Under the pieces are notes generated by a model. The model saw only the letters and a list, made by a program, of their open reading frames with translations, made no database searches and was not told the origin of the DNA. Positions 33,297 through 41,667 of a stretch of 64,000 nt of DNA are shown here, one piece after another. Both the position numbers and the translations under genes were made by a program. Position 1 is the stretch's first letter, and the number at the start of each line of letters is the position of its first letter. This stretch comes from CAVQGZ01 sp942491665 (lineage in GTDB: Bacteria > Actinomycetota > Actinomycetes > Jiangellales > Jiangellaceae), in the NCBI GenBank assembly GCA_942491665.1, contig CALOBR010000001.1, positions 1-64,000 on the forward strand, written 5' to 3'.

Positions 33297-34085
33297 TCAG
33301 CCCAGCAGACGGGCCAGCTCGGCCAGCCGCTGACCCTGCTCGAAGCGCTCGGCGGTCAGCTGCTGCGCACGCGAGCGGCCCCGGGCACCGGCGAGAAGCC
33401 GTTTCGTCGCCACCAACGCACCACCGGGGGCGGCCAGCAAGGCGGCCACCAGGTCGTCCACGGACGACGCCAGCTCCACCGACGGTACGACGGCCTGCGC
33501 GATGCCGAGATCGGCCGCCTCGGCCGCGCGCACCCAGCGTCCGGTCGCGCAGATCTCCAGGGCCCGGCCATACCCGACCGCGTCGACGAGCGGGCCCGTC
33601 CCACCCAGGTCGGGCACCAGCCCGAGCGAGGTCTCCCGCATGGCCAGCTGCGCGTCGTCCGCGCAGATCATGAGGTCACACCCCAGCGCGAGCTGGAAGC
33701 CGGCTCCGACGGCGTGGCCCTGCACCGCGGCGATCGTCACGGCGGGCGACTCCCGCCACCACGTGAAGCCCTGCTGGTACTCCTCGATCGTCACGTCGAG
33801 CTGCTCGGCCGGCATGCGAGCCAGGTCGGCGAGCGCGGGCTCCCCCGGCACGCCAGACCCGTCCAGCATGCGCCGGTCAAGACCCGCCGAGAACGACGCA
33901 CCCTCGGCGCTGAGCACGACAACGCCGACGTCCGGGGGCAGCAGCGCACCGGCGGCGGCCAGGGCGCGCCAGGTCGCCGGGGTCTGGGCGTTGCGAGCCT
34001 CGGGTCGCACCAGCCGCACGTCGGCCCGAGGGCCGTCCACGGACATATGGACGAAGCCCGCCTCGAGGCGGGGGTCTGCGAGCAT
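33297..34085 (-). CDS. Enoyl-CoA hydratase/isomerase family protein
   Basis: The 262-residue product has the crotonase fold with the oxyanion-hole stretches SFSAGLDRRML and GHAVGAGFQLALGCDLMIC, followed by MRETSLGLVPDLGGTGPLVDAVG. The first glutamate expected in the hydration site is not clear, while Glu in MRETSLG-like position is present, so it could be a hydratase, isomerase or other crotonase. Start set at ATG 34085; ATG 34043 also gives a normal-looking start. The upstream frame is non-coding. Confidence 0.85.
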   Translation of the reverse strand: MLADPRLEAGFVHMSVDGPRADVRLVRPEARNAQTPATWRALAAAGALLPPDVGVVVLSAEGASFSAGLDRRMLDGSGVPGEPALADLARMPAEQLDVTIEEYQQGFTWWRESPAVTIAAVQGHAVGAGFQLALGCDLMICADDAQLAMRETSLGLVPDLGGTGPLVDAVGYGRALEICATGRWVRAAEAADLGIAQAVVPSVELASSVDDLVAALLAAPGGALVATKRLLAGARGRSRAQQLTAERFEQGQRLAELARLLG

Positions 34086-34098
34086 CACTGCCGCAACG

Positions 34099-34320
34099 CT
34101 AGTCCGCCGTCTTCTTCCTCGACTTCGGTGCCCCGCCGCGCCCGCGCAGCGGCACCTCGGCCTCGACCAGAAGCCGGTGGACGAACCCGTACGAGCGGCC
34201 CGTCTCTGCGGCCAAGTCGCGAATGCTGGCGCCCTTGGTGTACTTCTCGCTGAGGTCAGACTTGAGCGAGTCGCGGGCAGACCCGGACACCCGGGTGCCT
34301 TTCGCCTCGGTGTCGGCCAC
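34099..34320 (-). CDS. Small helix-turn-helix protein
   Basis: The 73-residue protein carries an HTH (TKGASIRDLAAETGRSYGFVHRLLVEAEVPLRGRG) and a basic Lys/Arg-rich tail (GAPKSRKKTAD). GTG 34320 follows CAGGAGG. This family is widespread in Actinobacteria as a small DNA-binding protein of unknown regulon. It is followed 13 bp later by the enoyl-CoA hydratase gene on the same strand. Confidence 0.8.
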   Translation of the reverse strand: MADTEAKGTRVSGSARDSLKSDLSEKYTKGASIRDLAAETGRSYGFVHRLLVEAEVPLRGRGGAPKSRKKTAD

Positions 34321-34426
34321 TGTGCCTCCTGGGGGAACGGCACTGCGCCGTCGACCTCCATGATCAGGCGCTCCTGGTCGCGGCGCCACCTACTTGGCGA
34401 TATCCGTGCCGGAACGCGTCGGGTGT

Positions 34427-36025
34427 TCAGGCAAGCGTGACCAGGTCGAGGTAGTCGGCCCCCCACAGGTCTTCGACCCCGTCGGGCAGCAGCAGCACCC
34501 GCTCGGGGTCGAGCGCCTCCACCGCCCCCTCGTCGTGCGTGACCAGCACGATCGCGCCCTTGTAGCGCCGCACCGCGTCGAGAACCTCAGCACGCGAAGC
34601 CGGGTCGAGGTTGTTCGTCGGCTCGTCCAGCAGCAGCACGTTCGCGCTCGACACCACGAGTGTCGCCAGGGCCAGCCGAGTGCGCTCACCGCCGGAGAGC
34701 ACGCTCGCCGGCTTGTTGGCGTCGTCCCCGGAGAAGAGGAACGAGCCGAGGACGGTGCGCACGCCGGTGTCGTCCATGTCCGGAGCAGCGCTGCGCAGGT
34801 TCTCCAGCACGGTCTGCGACATGTCGAGCGTCTCGTGCTCCTGGGCGAAGTAGCCGACCTTGAGGCCGTGCCCGGGCTCGACGGCACCGGTGTCGGACGG
34901 CTCGACCCCGGCCAGCATGCGCAGCAGAGTTGTCTTGCCGGCACCGTTGAGCCCGAGCACCACGACTCGCGATCCCCGGTCGATGGCCAGGTCGACGTCG
35001 GTGAACACCTCCAGCGACCCGTACGACTTCGAGAGCTCGCGGGCCGTGAGCGGGGTGCGCCCGCAGGGGGCCGGCTCCGGCAAGCGCAGCTTCGCGACAC
35101 GGTCGGACGTCCGGGCGCCTTCCAGCCCGGCGAGCAGCCGCGCCGCGCGGCGGTCCATGTTCTGCGCGGCCGTCGCCTTGGTGGCCTTGGCCCGCATGCG
35201 GTCGGCCTGCGACTTGAGCTGGGTGGCCTTCTTCTCGGCGTTGGCACGCTCGCGGCGACGACGTCGCTCGTCGGTCTCGCGCTGCTCGAGGTAGGCCGAC
35301 CAACCCATCGAGTAGACGTCCATGACGCCGCGAGTGGCGTCGAGGTGGAACACGCCAGTCACGGTGCGCTCCAGCAGCGCCGTGTCGTGGCTGATGACGA
35401 CGATGCCGCCACCGAACGAGCGTAGGAAGTCGCGCAGCCAGACAACCGAGTCGGCGTCGAGGTGGTTGGTGGGCTCGTCCAGCAACAGGGTGTCGGACTC
35501 GGAGAAGAGGATGCGTGCCAGCTCGACCCGCCGCCGCTGACCGCCGGACAGGGTGCCGAGGGGCTGGCCGAGCACACGGGCGTCCAGGCCCAGGCTCGCG
35601 GCGATCGTCGCCGCCTCGCTCTCGGCCGCGTACCCGCCCCGCACGACGAACTCGGACTCCAGCCGGGCGTAGCGCTTCATCGCGCGCTCCTGCTTCTCAC
35701 CCGACGTCCCGGCCAGCTCGAGCTCGACCTCGCGCATCGCCGGCACCACCTCGTCGAGGCCACGGGCCCCGAGGATGCGGTCGTGGGCGATCACCGACGG
35801 GTCGCTGGTGCGGGGGTCTTGGGGCAGGTAGCCGATGGTGCCGGTGCGGTGGACGGCCCCGCCTGCCGGCTGCGACTCACCAGCGAGGATGCGGGTGAGC
35901 GTGGTCTTGCCGGCCCCGTTGCGACCGACGAGACCGATCTTCTGGCCCGGCCCCACGCGAAACGACGCCCCGTGGAGCAGCAGCTGGCTCCCGGCGCGGA
36001 CGTCGACGTCGCTGGCGGTGATCAC
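34427..36025 (-). CDS. ABC-F family ATPase, translation factor type
   Basis: The 532-residue protein has two ABC ATPase domains (Walker A GRNGAGKTT and GLNGAGKTT; signatures LSGGQRRR and LSGGERTR; Walker B LLLDEPTNHLD and LLLDEPTNNLD) joined by a long charged linker (TDERRRRRERANAEKKATQLKSQ in outline, the ribosome-contacting P-site tRNA interaction motif). No membrane segments. ABC-F proteins bind the ribosomal E site and rescue or protect stalled ribosomes. It is divergent from bioY. Confidence 0.93.
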   Translation of the reverse strand: MITASDVDVRAGSQLLLHGASFRVGPGQKIGLVGRNGAGKTTLTRILAGESQPAGGAVHRTGTIGYLPQDPRTSDPSVIAHDRILGARGLDEVVPAMREVELELAGTSGEKQERAMKRYARLESEFVVRGGYAAESEAATIAASLGLDARVLGQPLGTLSGGQRRRVELARILFSESDTLLLDEPTNHLDADSVVWLRDFLRSFGGGIVVISHDTALLERTVTGVFHLDATRGVMDVYSMGWSAYLEQRETDERRRRRERANAEKKATQLKSQADRMRAKATKATAAQNMDRRAARLLAGLEGARTSDRVAKLRLPEPAPCGRTPLTARELSKSYGSLEVFTDVDLAIDRGSRVVVLGLNGAGKTTLLRMLAGVEPSDTGAVEPGHGLKVGYFAQEHETLDMSQTVLENLRSAAPDMDDTGVRTVLGSFLFSGDDANKPASVLSGGERTRLALATLVVSSANVLLLDEPTNNLDPASRAEVLDAVRRYKGAIVLVTHDEGAVEALDPERVLLLPDGVEDLWGADYLDLVTLA

Positions 36026-36091
36026 AAGCCACCATGATGCCTGGCCGCGCGGGTGCCCACGACCACGCGCCCGTCAGGCTGCCACCCGATC

Positions 36092-36109
36092 TACGCTTCG
36101 GTTCCCATG
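36092..36109 (+). promoter_or_regulatory. Candidate -10 box TACGCT upstream of bioY
   Basis: TACGCT at 36092-36097 ends 9 nt before the bioY ATG. The same octamer, TACGCTTC, stands 10 nt before the thiolase ATG (39844-39851). The pair suggests matching promoters for the two halves of the biotin locus. No known BirA, BioQ or BioR operator was recognised around it. Confidence 0.35.
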
Positions 36110-36742
36110 GGCACACGTCGGCGCCGACTCTCGTCACGCGACGCCGCACAGGTGGCGCTGGGTGTCGGGCTGGTGGCCGCGCTGGGTCTTCCCGGCGCGA
36201 TCGCGGTGTTCGGCAACGCGGTGCCGATCACGTTGCAGACGATGGGCGTGATGCTGGTCGGCTCGCTGCTGGGGGCGCGCAAGGCCGCGATGTCGATGGT
36301 GCTGTTCCTCGGCCTGGTGGCTGCCGGGCTGCCCCTGCTGGCCGGTGGTCGCGGTGGGCTCGGCGTGTTCGCCGGACCGTCCGCCGGGTACCTGCTGGCC
36401 TGGCCGCTGGCTGCGTGGGTGATCGGGTGGCTCGTCGCCCAGGGCCGCCACGGATATCGCTGGCCCCGTGGGCTGGGCGCCAACCTGGTCGGCGGAGTGG
36501 GTGTGATCTACGCCCTGGGAATCCCGGTGCAGGCATGGCGCACCGAGGTTCCGCTGGCCGAGACGACGGTGCTCGCCGCAGCCTTCATCCCCGGAGACGT
36601 GGTGAAGGCCGTGCTTGCCACCGCGGTCGCGATCGGCGTTCACCGCGCGCTCCCCGACCTGCTCGCCACCCCCACCGCACCGCTGGCGATCGACCCGGAC
36701 GCGGAACCGGCGCCGAATGGTCGCGACCCCCTGAGCCGCTGA
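36107..36742 (+). CDS. bioY: Biotin transporter substrate-binding subunit BioY
   Basis: The 211-residue membrane protein has about six hydrophobic segments and the BioY signatures: VPITLQTMGVMLVGSLLGAR, GLPLLAGGRGGLGVFAGPSAGYLLAWP, and FIPGDVVKAVLA near the C-terminus. BioY is the S-component of the ECF biotin transporter. The ATPase and T-component, BioM and BioN, lie 4.2 kb downstream on the same strand after four other genes. The ligase gene starts 9 bp after the stop. Confidence 0.95.
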   Translation: MGTRRRRLSSRDAAQVALGVGLVAALGLPGAIAVFGNAVPITLQTMGVMLVGSLLGARKAAMSMVLFLGLVAAGLPLLAGGRGGLGVFAGPSAGYLLAWPLAAWVIGWLVAQGRHGYRWPRGLGANLVGGVGVIYALGIPVQAWRTEVPLAETTVLAAAFIPGDVVKAVLATAVAIGVHRALPDLLATPTAPLAIDPDAEPAPNGRDPLSR

Positions 36743-36750
36743 GTCCTCTG

Positions 36751-37866
36751 TTGGCCGTCACTGTCAGCGACAAGCACGCGCTCGACGTGCTGCGGGCGCT
36801 GGACGGTCCGGGCCCGATCGCGGTGCTCGACCATCGCCGACTACCGCCGGACGGCTTCGCAGACCGGCTGGAGCACGCACCCGACGGCACCTGGCTGGTG
36901 GCGCTGACCTCGGGCAGCACGGCGGCACCCCGAGCGGTGTGCCGTACCCGGGCGTCGTGGGGGGCCAGTGTCGAGGCGCTCGCGACAGCCACAGGCGCGC
37001 GCGCCGCCAGCCGGGTGCTTGTGCCCGGTCCGCTGTCGTCCACGCTGTTTCTGCATGCCGCTTGGCACGCCGCCCAGGTCGGGGCGACACCGATCGTCGA
37101 GCCGCTGAGCACGTCACGGGCGTGGGATGCTGCCCACCTGGTGCCGCGTCAGCTCGCCGAACTGCTGGGCACCGGCGCCGACCTGGCGGGGCGCACCGTC
37201 GTGGTCGCCGGGGCCGCCCTCCCAGCTCCGGTTGCCGCTCGTGCCCAGGCTCGCGGGGTTCGGGTCGTGGCCTACTACGGGGCCGCCGAGCTGTCGTTCG
37301 TCGCGCTGGGCACACCGGACGCCGACTCGGCGTCACTGCCCCCGTTTCCCGGGGTCGAGGTCGTCAGCCGAGCAGGCGTGCTGTGGGTGCGGTCGCCGTT
37401 GGTGGCCACGGGCTATCTGCCGGAGGAGTCCGGCGACAGCGACCCGACCGGGCCGCTGCAGCGTGACGTCGACGGCTGGGCCAGCGTCGGCGACCGCGGC
37501 CGGGTGCTGCTGGACGGGTCGGTCGTGGTGGTCGGCCGGGGTGGGACTGCCGTGCAGACCGGAGGCGCGACCGTCGACATCGCCGAGGTGGAGGCCGTGC
37601 TGGCCGAGGCACCAGGGGTGCGCGAGGTCGTCGTCGTCGGAGTCGCCCACGCCGACCTTGGATACCTCGTGGGGGCGGTCGTCGAGCGCGACAGCCTCGA
37701 CGCGGCGTCCCTGCACCGGCTGCGCACCTGGGCACGGGAACGTCTGACGCCGCAGGCCCTCCCGCGCCACTGGCATCTGACGACGGCGCTGCCGCGCACG
37801 AGCGGCGGCAAGGTCGACCGAGCTGCCGCCCGCGCTCTGCTGACGACGGCCGACCCACCAGACTGA
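36751..37866 (+). CDS. AMP-forming acyl-CoA ligase, short form (MenE/YhfT-like)
   Basis: The 371-residue enzyme is set to start at TTG 36751, 9 bp after bioY. It has the AMP-binding P-loop LTSGSTAAPRAV (usual Lys is Arg), the motif YYGAAELSF in place of YGxTE, GDRGRV for the ribose contact, and the C-terminal catalytic lysine loop TSGGKVDR. At 371 residues it lacks most of the usual N-terminal subdomain, as in some MenE proteins. The substrate acid is unknown; the location between BioY and BioMN recalls the yhfU-yhfT-yhfS group of Bacillus, in which BioY, a ligase and a thiolase are also adjacent. Pimelate-like acids are a guess. Confidence 0.8.
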   Translation: MAVTVSDKHALDVLRALDGPGPIAVLDHRRLPPDGFADRLEHAPDGTWLVALTSGSTAAPRAVCRTRASWGASVEALATATGARAASRVLVPGPLSSTLFLHAAWHAAQVGATPIVEPLSTSRAWDAAHLVPRQLAELLGTGADLAGRTVVVAGAALPAPVAARAQARGVRVVAYYGAAELSFVALGTPDADSASLPPFPGVEVVSRAGVLWVRSPLVATGYLPEESGDSDPTGPLQRDVDGWASVGDRGRVLLDGSVVVVGRGGTAVQTGGATVDIAEVEAVLAEAPGVREVVVVGVAHADLGYLVGAVVERDSLDAASLHRLRTWARERLTPQALPRHWHLTTALPRTSGGKVDRAAARALLTTADPPD

Positions 37867-37871
37867 CGCCC

Positions 37872-38609
37872 ATGACCACGCTGACGATCGAGAGTCGCTA
37901 CAACGGCCCGCCCGACTCTGGCAACGGTGGCTACGTAGCCGGTCGACTCGCCGAGGCGGCTCTGCAGGCAGCCGGCCATCCGGCCGTCGGGCCGGACGTG
38001 CCCTGGGTCGAGGTGACGCTGCGCCAACCACCGCCGCTGGGCGAGCCGATGCTGCTGGCCAGCCAGGGCGACGGCGAGACCATCGCGAGCCAGAGCGAGA
38101 CCGTGATCGCGAGCGCCCGACTGCTGACCGAAGCCCCTGCCGCCGCCTCGCCGGTGCCTGCGGTGCCTGCCGACGTCGCTCGTCAGGCCGAGGAGAGCTA
38201 CCTCGGCCTGACGACCCATCCGTTCCCGACGTGCTGGGTGTGCGGGCCGTCTCGTCCCGAGCACGACGGGTACGACCTGCGACCAGGCCTGGTGGACGAC
38301 GACCGCACCGCCTGCACATGGACGGTCGGCCCGAACGCCGCCGAGCCCACAGCCGAGGTGGCTGCGGCAGCGCTGTGGGCGGCCCTGGACTGCCCGGGCG
38401 CATGGACGGCGCTGCAGGGCGACGCGGTGATCGTCCTGGGGCGCATCGCCGCACAGATCAGTGCTGTACCGCAGGTCGGTGACACCTGCGTGATCATGGG
38501 TCGCCTCGTTGGCATCGATGGCCGCAAGTCGTTCACCGCGACCACCGTCTACGCACCGGACGGCACCGTTCTGGCCCGAGCGCTCGCCACCTGGATCCAG
38601 ATCGGCTGA
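37872..38609 (+). CDS. Hotdog-fold acyl-CoA thioesterase-like protein
   Basis: The 245-residue product reads like a double hotdog protein: NGPPDSGNGGYVAGRLAEA at the start, CWVCGPSRPEHDGYDLRPG in the middle, and DCPGAWTALQGDAVIVLGR towards the second half. Thioesterase activity on acyl-CoA is likely from the fold but not certain. It starts 5 bp after the ligase stop, so both are in one operon, and a GC-rich hairpin follows its stop. Confidence 0.7.
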   Translation: MTTLTIESRYNGPPDSGNGGYVAGRLAEAALQAAGHPAVGPDVPWVEVTLRQPPPLGEPMLLASQGDGETIASQSETVIASARLLTEAPAAASPVPAVPADVARQAEESYLGLTTHPFPTCWVCGPSRPEHDGYDLRPGLVDDDRTACTWTVGPNAAEPTAEVAAAALWAALDCPGAWTALQGDAVIVLGRIAAQISAVPQVGDTCVIMGRLVGIDGRKSFTATTVYAPDGTVLARALATWIQIG

Positions 38610-38611
38610 TC

Positions 38612-38630
38612 AGCCGGGCCACGCCCGGCT
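38612..38630 (+). terminator. GC-rich hairpin after the thioesterase gene
   Basis: AGCCGGGC (38612-38619) pairs with GCCCGGCT (38623-38630) around a 3-nt loop, 3 bp after the stop codon. No T-run follows. Together with a separate promoter for the next gene it suggests that the bioY-ligase-thioesterase transcript ends here. Confidence 0.5.
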
Positions 38631-38642
38631 CCGATGAGCGGC

Positions 38643-38702
38643 GTCTAAGCGAGTCTCACGATTCTAAGACTGTCTAAAGGCCGGGGTAGGCTCCCCTGCG
38701 TG
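38643..38702 (+). promoter_or_regulatory. Promoter region of the ATPase gene with TCTAAG repeats and leaderless start
   Basis: TAGGCT at 38687-38692 lies 7 nt before the GTG start at 38700, the spacing of a leaderless transcript. Upstream are three copies of a hexamer: TCTAAG (38643-38648), TCTAAG (38663-38668) and TCTAAA (38672-38677), and AGTCT/AGACT arms around the second copy. These may be a regulator-binding array. Confidence 0.4.
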
Positions 38703-39815
38703 CGCAACCCGTTCCACCCCAGCTTCGGGGTCAGCCCGCCGCTTCTCGTCGGCCGTGAGTCGATGCTGGAGGACTTCGTCGAGGCCCTGGAGAACGGTCC
38801 CGGCTCGCCTGGGCGCGCCACCCTCTACACAGGTGCACGCGGCTCTGGAAAGACGGTCATGCTCAACGCCGTCGAAGACAGCGCCCGCCAGCAGGGCTGG
38901 CTGGTGATCAGCGAGACGGCAACGGCGGGCTTCGTCGAGCGGATCACCAGCCAGCACCTCCCGCGGCTGCTGCGCGACTTCGACCCCACGGCCATACGTC
39001 GGCACCTGCGATCCGTCACGGCGCCCCTGGGTGCCGGGGCACTCGCCTGGGAGAGGGTCGAGGCCCACGTGGTCGGCATGGGACTGCGCAGCCAGCTCGA
39101 GCTGCTGACCGAGGTGCTCGCGCAGCACGAGACAGGCGTGCTCATCACGCTGGACGAGATACATCAGAACCGCATCGACGAGCTGAGAGAGCTCGCCACG
39201 ACTGTCCAGCACGCCTTTCGCGAGGATCGCGACGTCGCGTTCGCCGGTGCCGGTCTGGCGTCGGCCATCAGCGACGTCCTCAACGACGAGGTACTGACCT
39301 TTCTGCGTCGCGCCGATCGCCACGCCCTCGGCTCGGTCCCGCCCGCCGATGCCGCCCGTGCGATCGCCGAGCCGATCGAAGCCGCCGGTCGCAGCGTCAC
39401 CGCCGACGCGTTGGCGGTGATGGTTGCGGGCGCCAACGGCTACCCGTTTCTCATCCAGCTGGTCGGCGCCCAGACGTGGCGGCTGCATCACGACGAGCCG
39501 ACGATCATGCGGGCCGACGCCGTCGAGGGAGTGGCCAGGGCTCGTCGCCGCCTTGCCCACCTCGTCCACGAGCCCGCGCTGCGCGGGGTGTCCGACGTCG
39601 ACAGGGCGTTTCTGGTGGCGATGGCACGCGACGACGGTCCGTCGAAGATGGCTGAGGTCGCCCAGCGGCTCGGCGTCAACGTCAACTACGCCAGCCAGTA
39701 CCGGTTGCGCCTCATCGCGGCCGAGCTGATCGTGTCGACCCAGCGCGGCTACGTCGACTTCGCGCTCCCCTACCTACGCGAGCACCTGCGGGAGGACACG
39801 GTCGCCGACCGCTGA
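38700..39815 (+). CDS. ORC/Cdc6-like AAA ATPase with winged-helix C-terminus
   Basis: The 371-residue protein has a NPFHPSFGVSPPLLVGR start, Walker A TGARGSGKTV, Walker B-like GVLITLDEIHQ, a sensor region (VAFAGAGLA), an AAA lid, and a C-terminal winged helix (DRAFLVAMARDDGPSKMAEVAQRLGVNVNYASQYR in outline). The layout resembles ORC1/Cdc6-type ATPases found across Actinobacteria without known function; plasmid partition, DNA repair or defence have all been proposed for relatives. It interrupts the biotin locus and has its own promoter. Confidence 0.85.
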   Translation: MRNPFHPSFGVSPPLLVGRESMLEDFVEALENGPGSPGRATLYTGARGSGKTVMLNAVEDSARQQGWLVISETATAGFVERITSQHLPRLLRDFDPTAIRRHLRSVTAPLGAGALAWERVEAHVVGMGLRSQLELLTEVLAQHETGVLITLDEIHQNRIDELRELATTVQHAFREDRDVAFAGAGLASAISDVLNDEVLTFLRRADRHALGSVPPADAARAIAEPIEAAGRSVTADALAVMVAGANGYPFLIQLVGAQTWRLHHDEPTIMRADAVEGVARARRRLAHLVHEPALRGVSDVDRAFLVAMARDDGPSKMAEVAQRLGVNVNYASQYRLRLIAAELIVSTQRGYVDFALPYLREHLREDTVADR

Positions 39816-39859
39816 GCACGAGCGTGGTCCGGCGACCGCGGCCTACGCTTCATCGCGAG

Positions 39860-40993
39860 ATGCTCAACGACCGAGGCCGCGACACCACTCCCGTCGTCGT
39901 CGCCGCGCGCCGGACGCCGATCGCCACGTCCGGACGCGGCCTGGCCGCGTGCGGCCCGGACGAGCTGGCCGCCGTGGCGGTGCGGGCGGCACTGGACGAC
40001 CTGGGCGGCGACCTGCTGGGCGTCGACGACGTGATCCTCGGCAGCTCGCGGGGCCCCGGCGGCGCGCTCGGACGGCTGGCCGCCCTGCGCGCTGGGCTCG
40101 GGCACGACGTGCCTGGCATGACGGTCGACCGTCAATGCGCCGCCGGGCTCGAAGCCGTCGCCACCGCGGCGGCCCTCGTGGCCTCGGGCCAGGAACGCGT
40201 CGTGGTCGCTGGGGGGTCGGAGAGCGCTTCGCACGCTCCGCCGGGACGCGCCCAGTTCGCGCCCGTCGACGTCGGCGACCCCGACATGGGGGTCGCGGCC
40301 GAGACGGTCGCCCGAGAGGCCGGAGTGACACGCGAGCGCCAGGACGCCTACGCGGCCCGCAGCCACGCACGGGCGCTGGCCGCTCGGGTCGACGGTCGCT
40401 TCGACGCCGAGATCGTCCCGCTGGCCGACATGGACACCGACGACCGTCCGCGCGCCATCAGCGAAGCGAGGCTGGCCCGGCTGCGTCCGGCCTTCGTCGA
40501 CGACGGGACCGTGACGGCCGGCAACTCTTGCGGCGTCAGTGATGGCGCCGCAGCCGTCGTGGTCGTGCCGGAGTGGCTGCGAGCCGAGCGCCGCTGGCCG
40601 GGTCTGCGGATCGTGTCCGTCGGTCGGGCCGGCATCGACCCGAACCGCTGCGGCCTCGGCCTCGTGCCTGCGACCGAGCGGGCGCTGCAGGGAGCCGGCA
40701 TCGGCGTCGCCGACCTGGGGACCGTCGAGATCGTCGAGGCGTTCGCCGGACAGGTGCTCGCCGGCGCAGACGCGCTCGGGATCAGCGAGCACCTCATCTG
40801 CCCCGACGGCGGTGCGCTGGCAATCGGGCACCCCTGGGGAGCCTCCGGTTCGGTCATCATCGTGCGGTTGTTCTCCCGCATGGTGCGCCAGCGCCTGCTC
40901 GACCCGACGACGCCCTACGGGCTCGCCGCGGTCGCCGCTGGTGGCGGGCAGGGCGTGGCCGTCGTCGTCGAGCCGGTCGGAGTCGAGCGGTGA
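39860..40993 (+). CDS. Thiolase-family protein with altered catalytic residues (YhfS-like)
   Basis: The 377-residue protein has the thiolase fold with the nucleophile Cys in DRQCAAGLEAV and the His motif GGALAIGHPWGASG. Two other catalytic features are changed: the usual NEAF loop reads VEAF (in EIVEAFAGQ), and the second Cys of CxGGGQG is Ala (VAAGGGQG). Thiolases with those changes may not run the usual Claisen condensation. The gene is fused by a 4-bp overlap (GTGA) to bioM. A TACGCTTC box 10 nt upstream matches the one before bioY. A role in biotin-related acyl metabolism is inferred from context. Confidence 0.85.
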   Translation: MLNDRGRDTTPVVVAARRTPIATSGRGLAACGPDELAAVAVRAALDDLGGDLLGVDDVILGSSRGPGGALGRLAALRAGLGHDVPGMTVDRQCAAGLEAVATAAALVASGQERVVVAGGSESASHAPPGRAQFAPVDVGDPDMGVAAETVAREAGVTRERQDAYAARSHARALAARVDGRFDAEIVPLADMDTDDRPRAISEARLARLRPAFVDDGTVTAGNSCGVSDGAAAVVVVPEWLRAERRWPGLRIVSVGRAGIDPNRCGLGLVPATERALQGAGIGVADLGTVEIVEAFAGQVLAGADALGISEHLICPDGGALAIGHPWGASGSVIIVRLFSRMVRQRLLDPTTPYGLAAVAAGGGQGVAVVVEPVGVER

Positions 40994-41664
40994 TCGAGGT
41001 CGAGGGCGTCACTCATCGCCTGGGCGGACGCGTCGTGCTGGACGACGTCTCCGCCACCCTCACCGAGCGGCGGATCGGCGTCGTCGGCGCCAACGGCTCG
41101 GGCAAGTCGACGTTCGCCCGGCTTCTCAACGGCCTGATCGAGCCGGACGTCGGCCACGTCACCGTCGACGGCCTGCGCACCGACGCCGACGGCCCTGCGG
41201 TTCGGCGACGCGTCGGCTTCGTGTTCACCAACCCCGACGCGCAGATCGTCATGCCGACCGTGGCCGAGGACGTCGCCCTCAGCCTGCGCCGCAGCGATCT
41301 CGACAAGGCGCAGACGCGCGAGCGCGTGGCGCAGGCCCTGACCGCCGTCGGACTCGTCGGGTTCGACGATCGACCGTCGCACCTGCTCTCCGGCGGGGAG
41401 AAGCAGCTGCTGGCGCTGGCCGGCGTGCTCGTCGCCAGCCCGGACGTGCTCGTGTGCGACGAGCCGACGACGCTGCTCGACCTGCGCAACACCCAACGAG
41501 TGATGGCCATCGTGAACGGCCTGCAGCAGCACGTCGTGATGGTCACCCATGACCTCGACACGCTGACCTCGTTCGAGCGCGTGCTGGTGTTCGAGAACGG
41601 ACGCATCGTCGCCGACGACGCCCCCGCCGAGGCCATCGCCACCTACCGGGCGCTGGTGGGCTGA
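40990..41664 (+). CDS. bioM: ECF transporter ATPase BioM
   Basis: The 224-residue ATPase has Walker A GANGSGKST, signature LSGGEKQLL, Walker B VLVCDEPTTLLD and the switch His MVTHDLDTL. EcfA-type proteins drive the biotin transporter with BioN and BioY. GTG 40990 overlaps the thiolase stop, and bioN starts 3 bp after its stop, so thiolase-bioM-bioN is one coupled unit. Confidence 0.93.
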   Translation: MIEVEGVTHRLGGRVVLDDVSATLTERRIGVVGANGSGKSTFARLLNGLIEPDVGHVTVDGLRTDADGPAVRRRVGFVFTNPDAQIVMPTVAEDVALSLRRSDLDKAQTRERVAQALTAVGLVGFDDRPSHLLSGGEKQLLALAGVLVASPDVLVCDEPTTLLDLRNTQRVMAIVNGLQQHVVMVTHDLDTLTSFERVLVFENGRIVADDAPAEAIATYRALVG

Positions 41665-41667
41665 GGC

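Noticed and set aside
36026..36106. Riboswitch or BirA-type operator before bioY
   Set aside because: The 80-bp gap shows no convincing palindrome or known biotin operator; only a -10-like box is supported.
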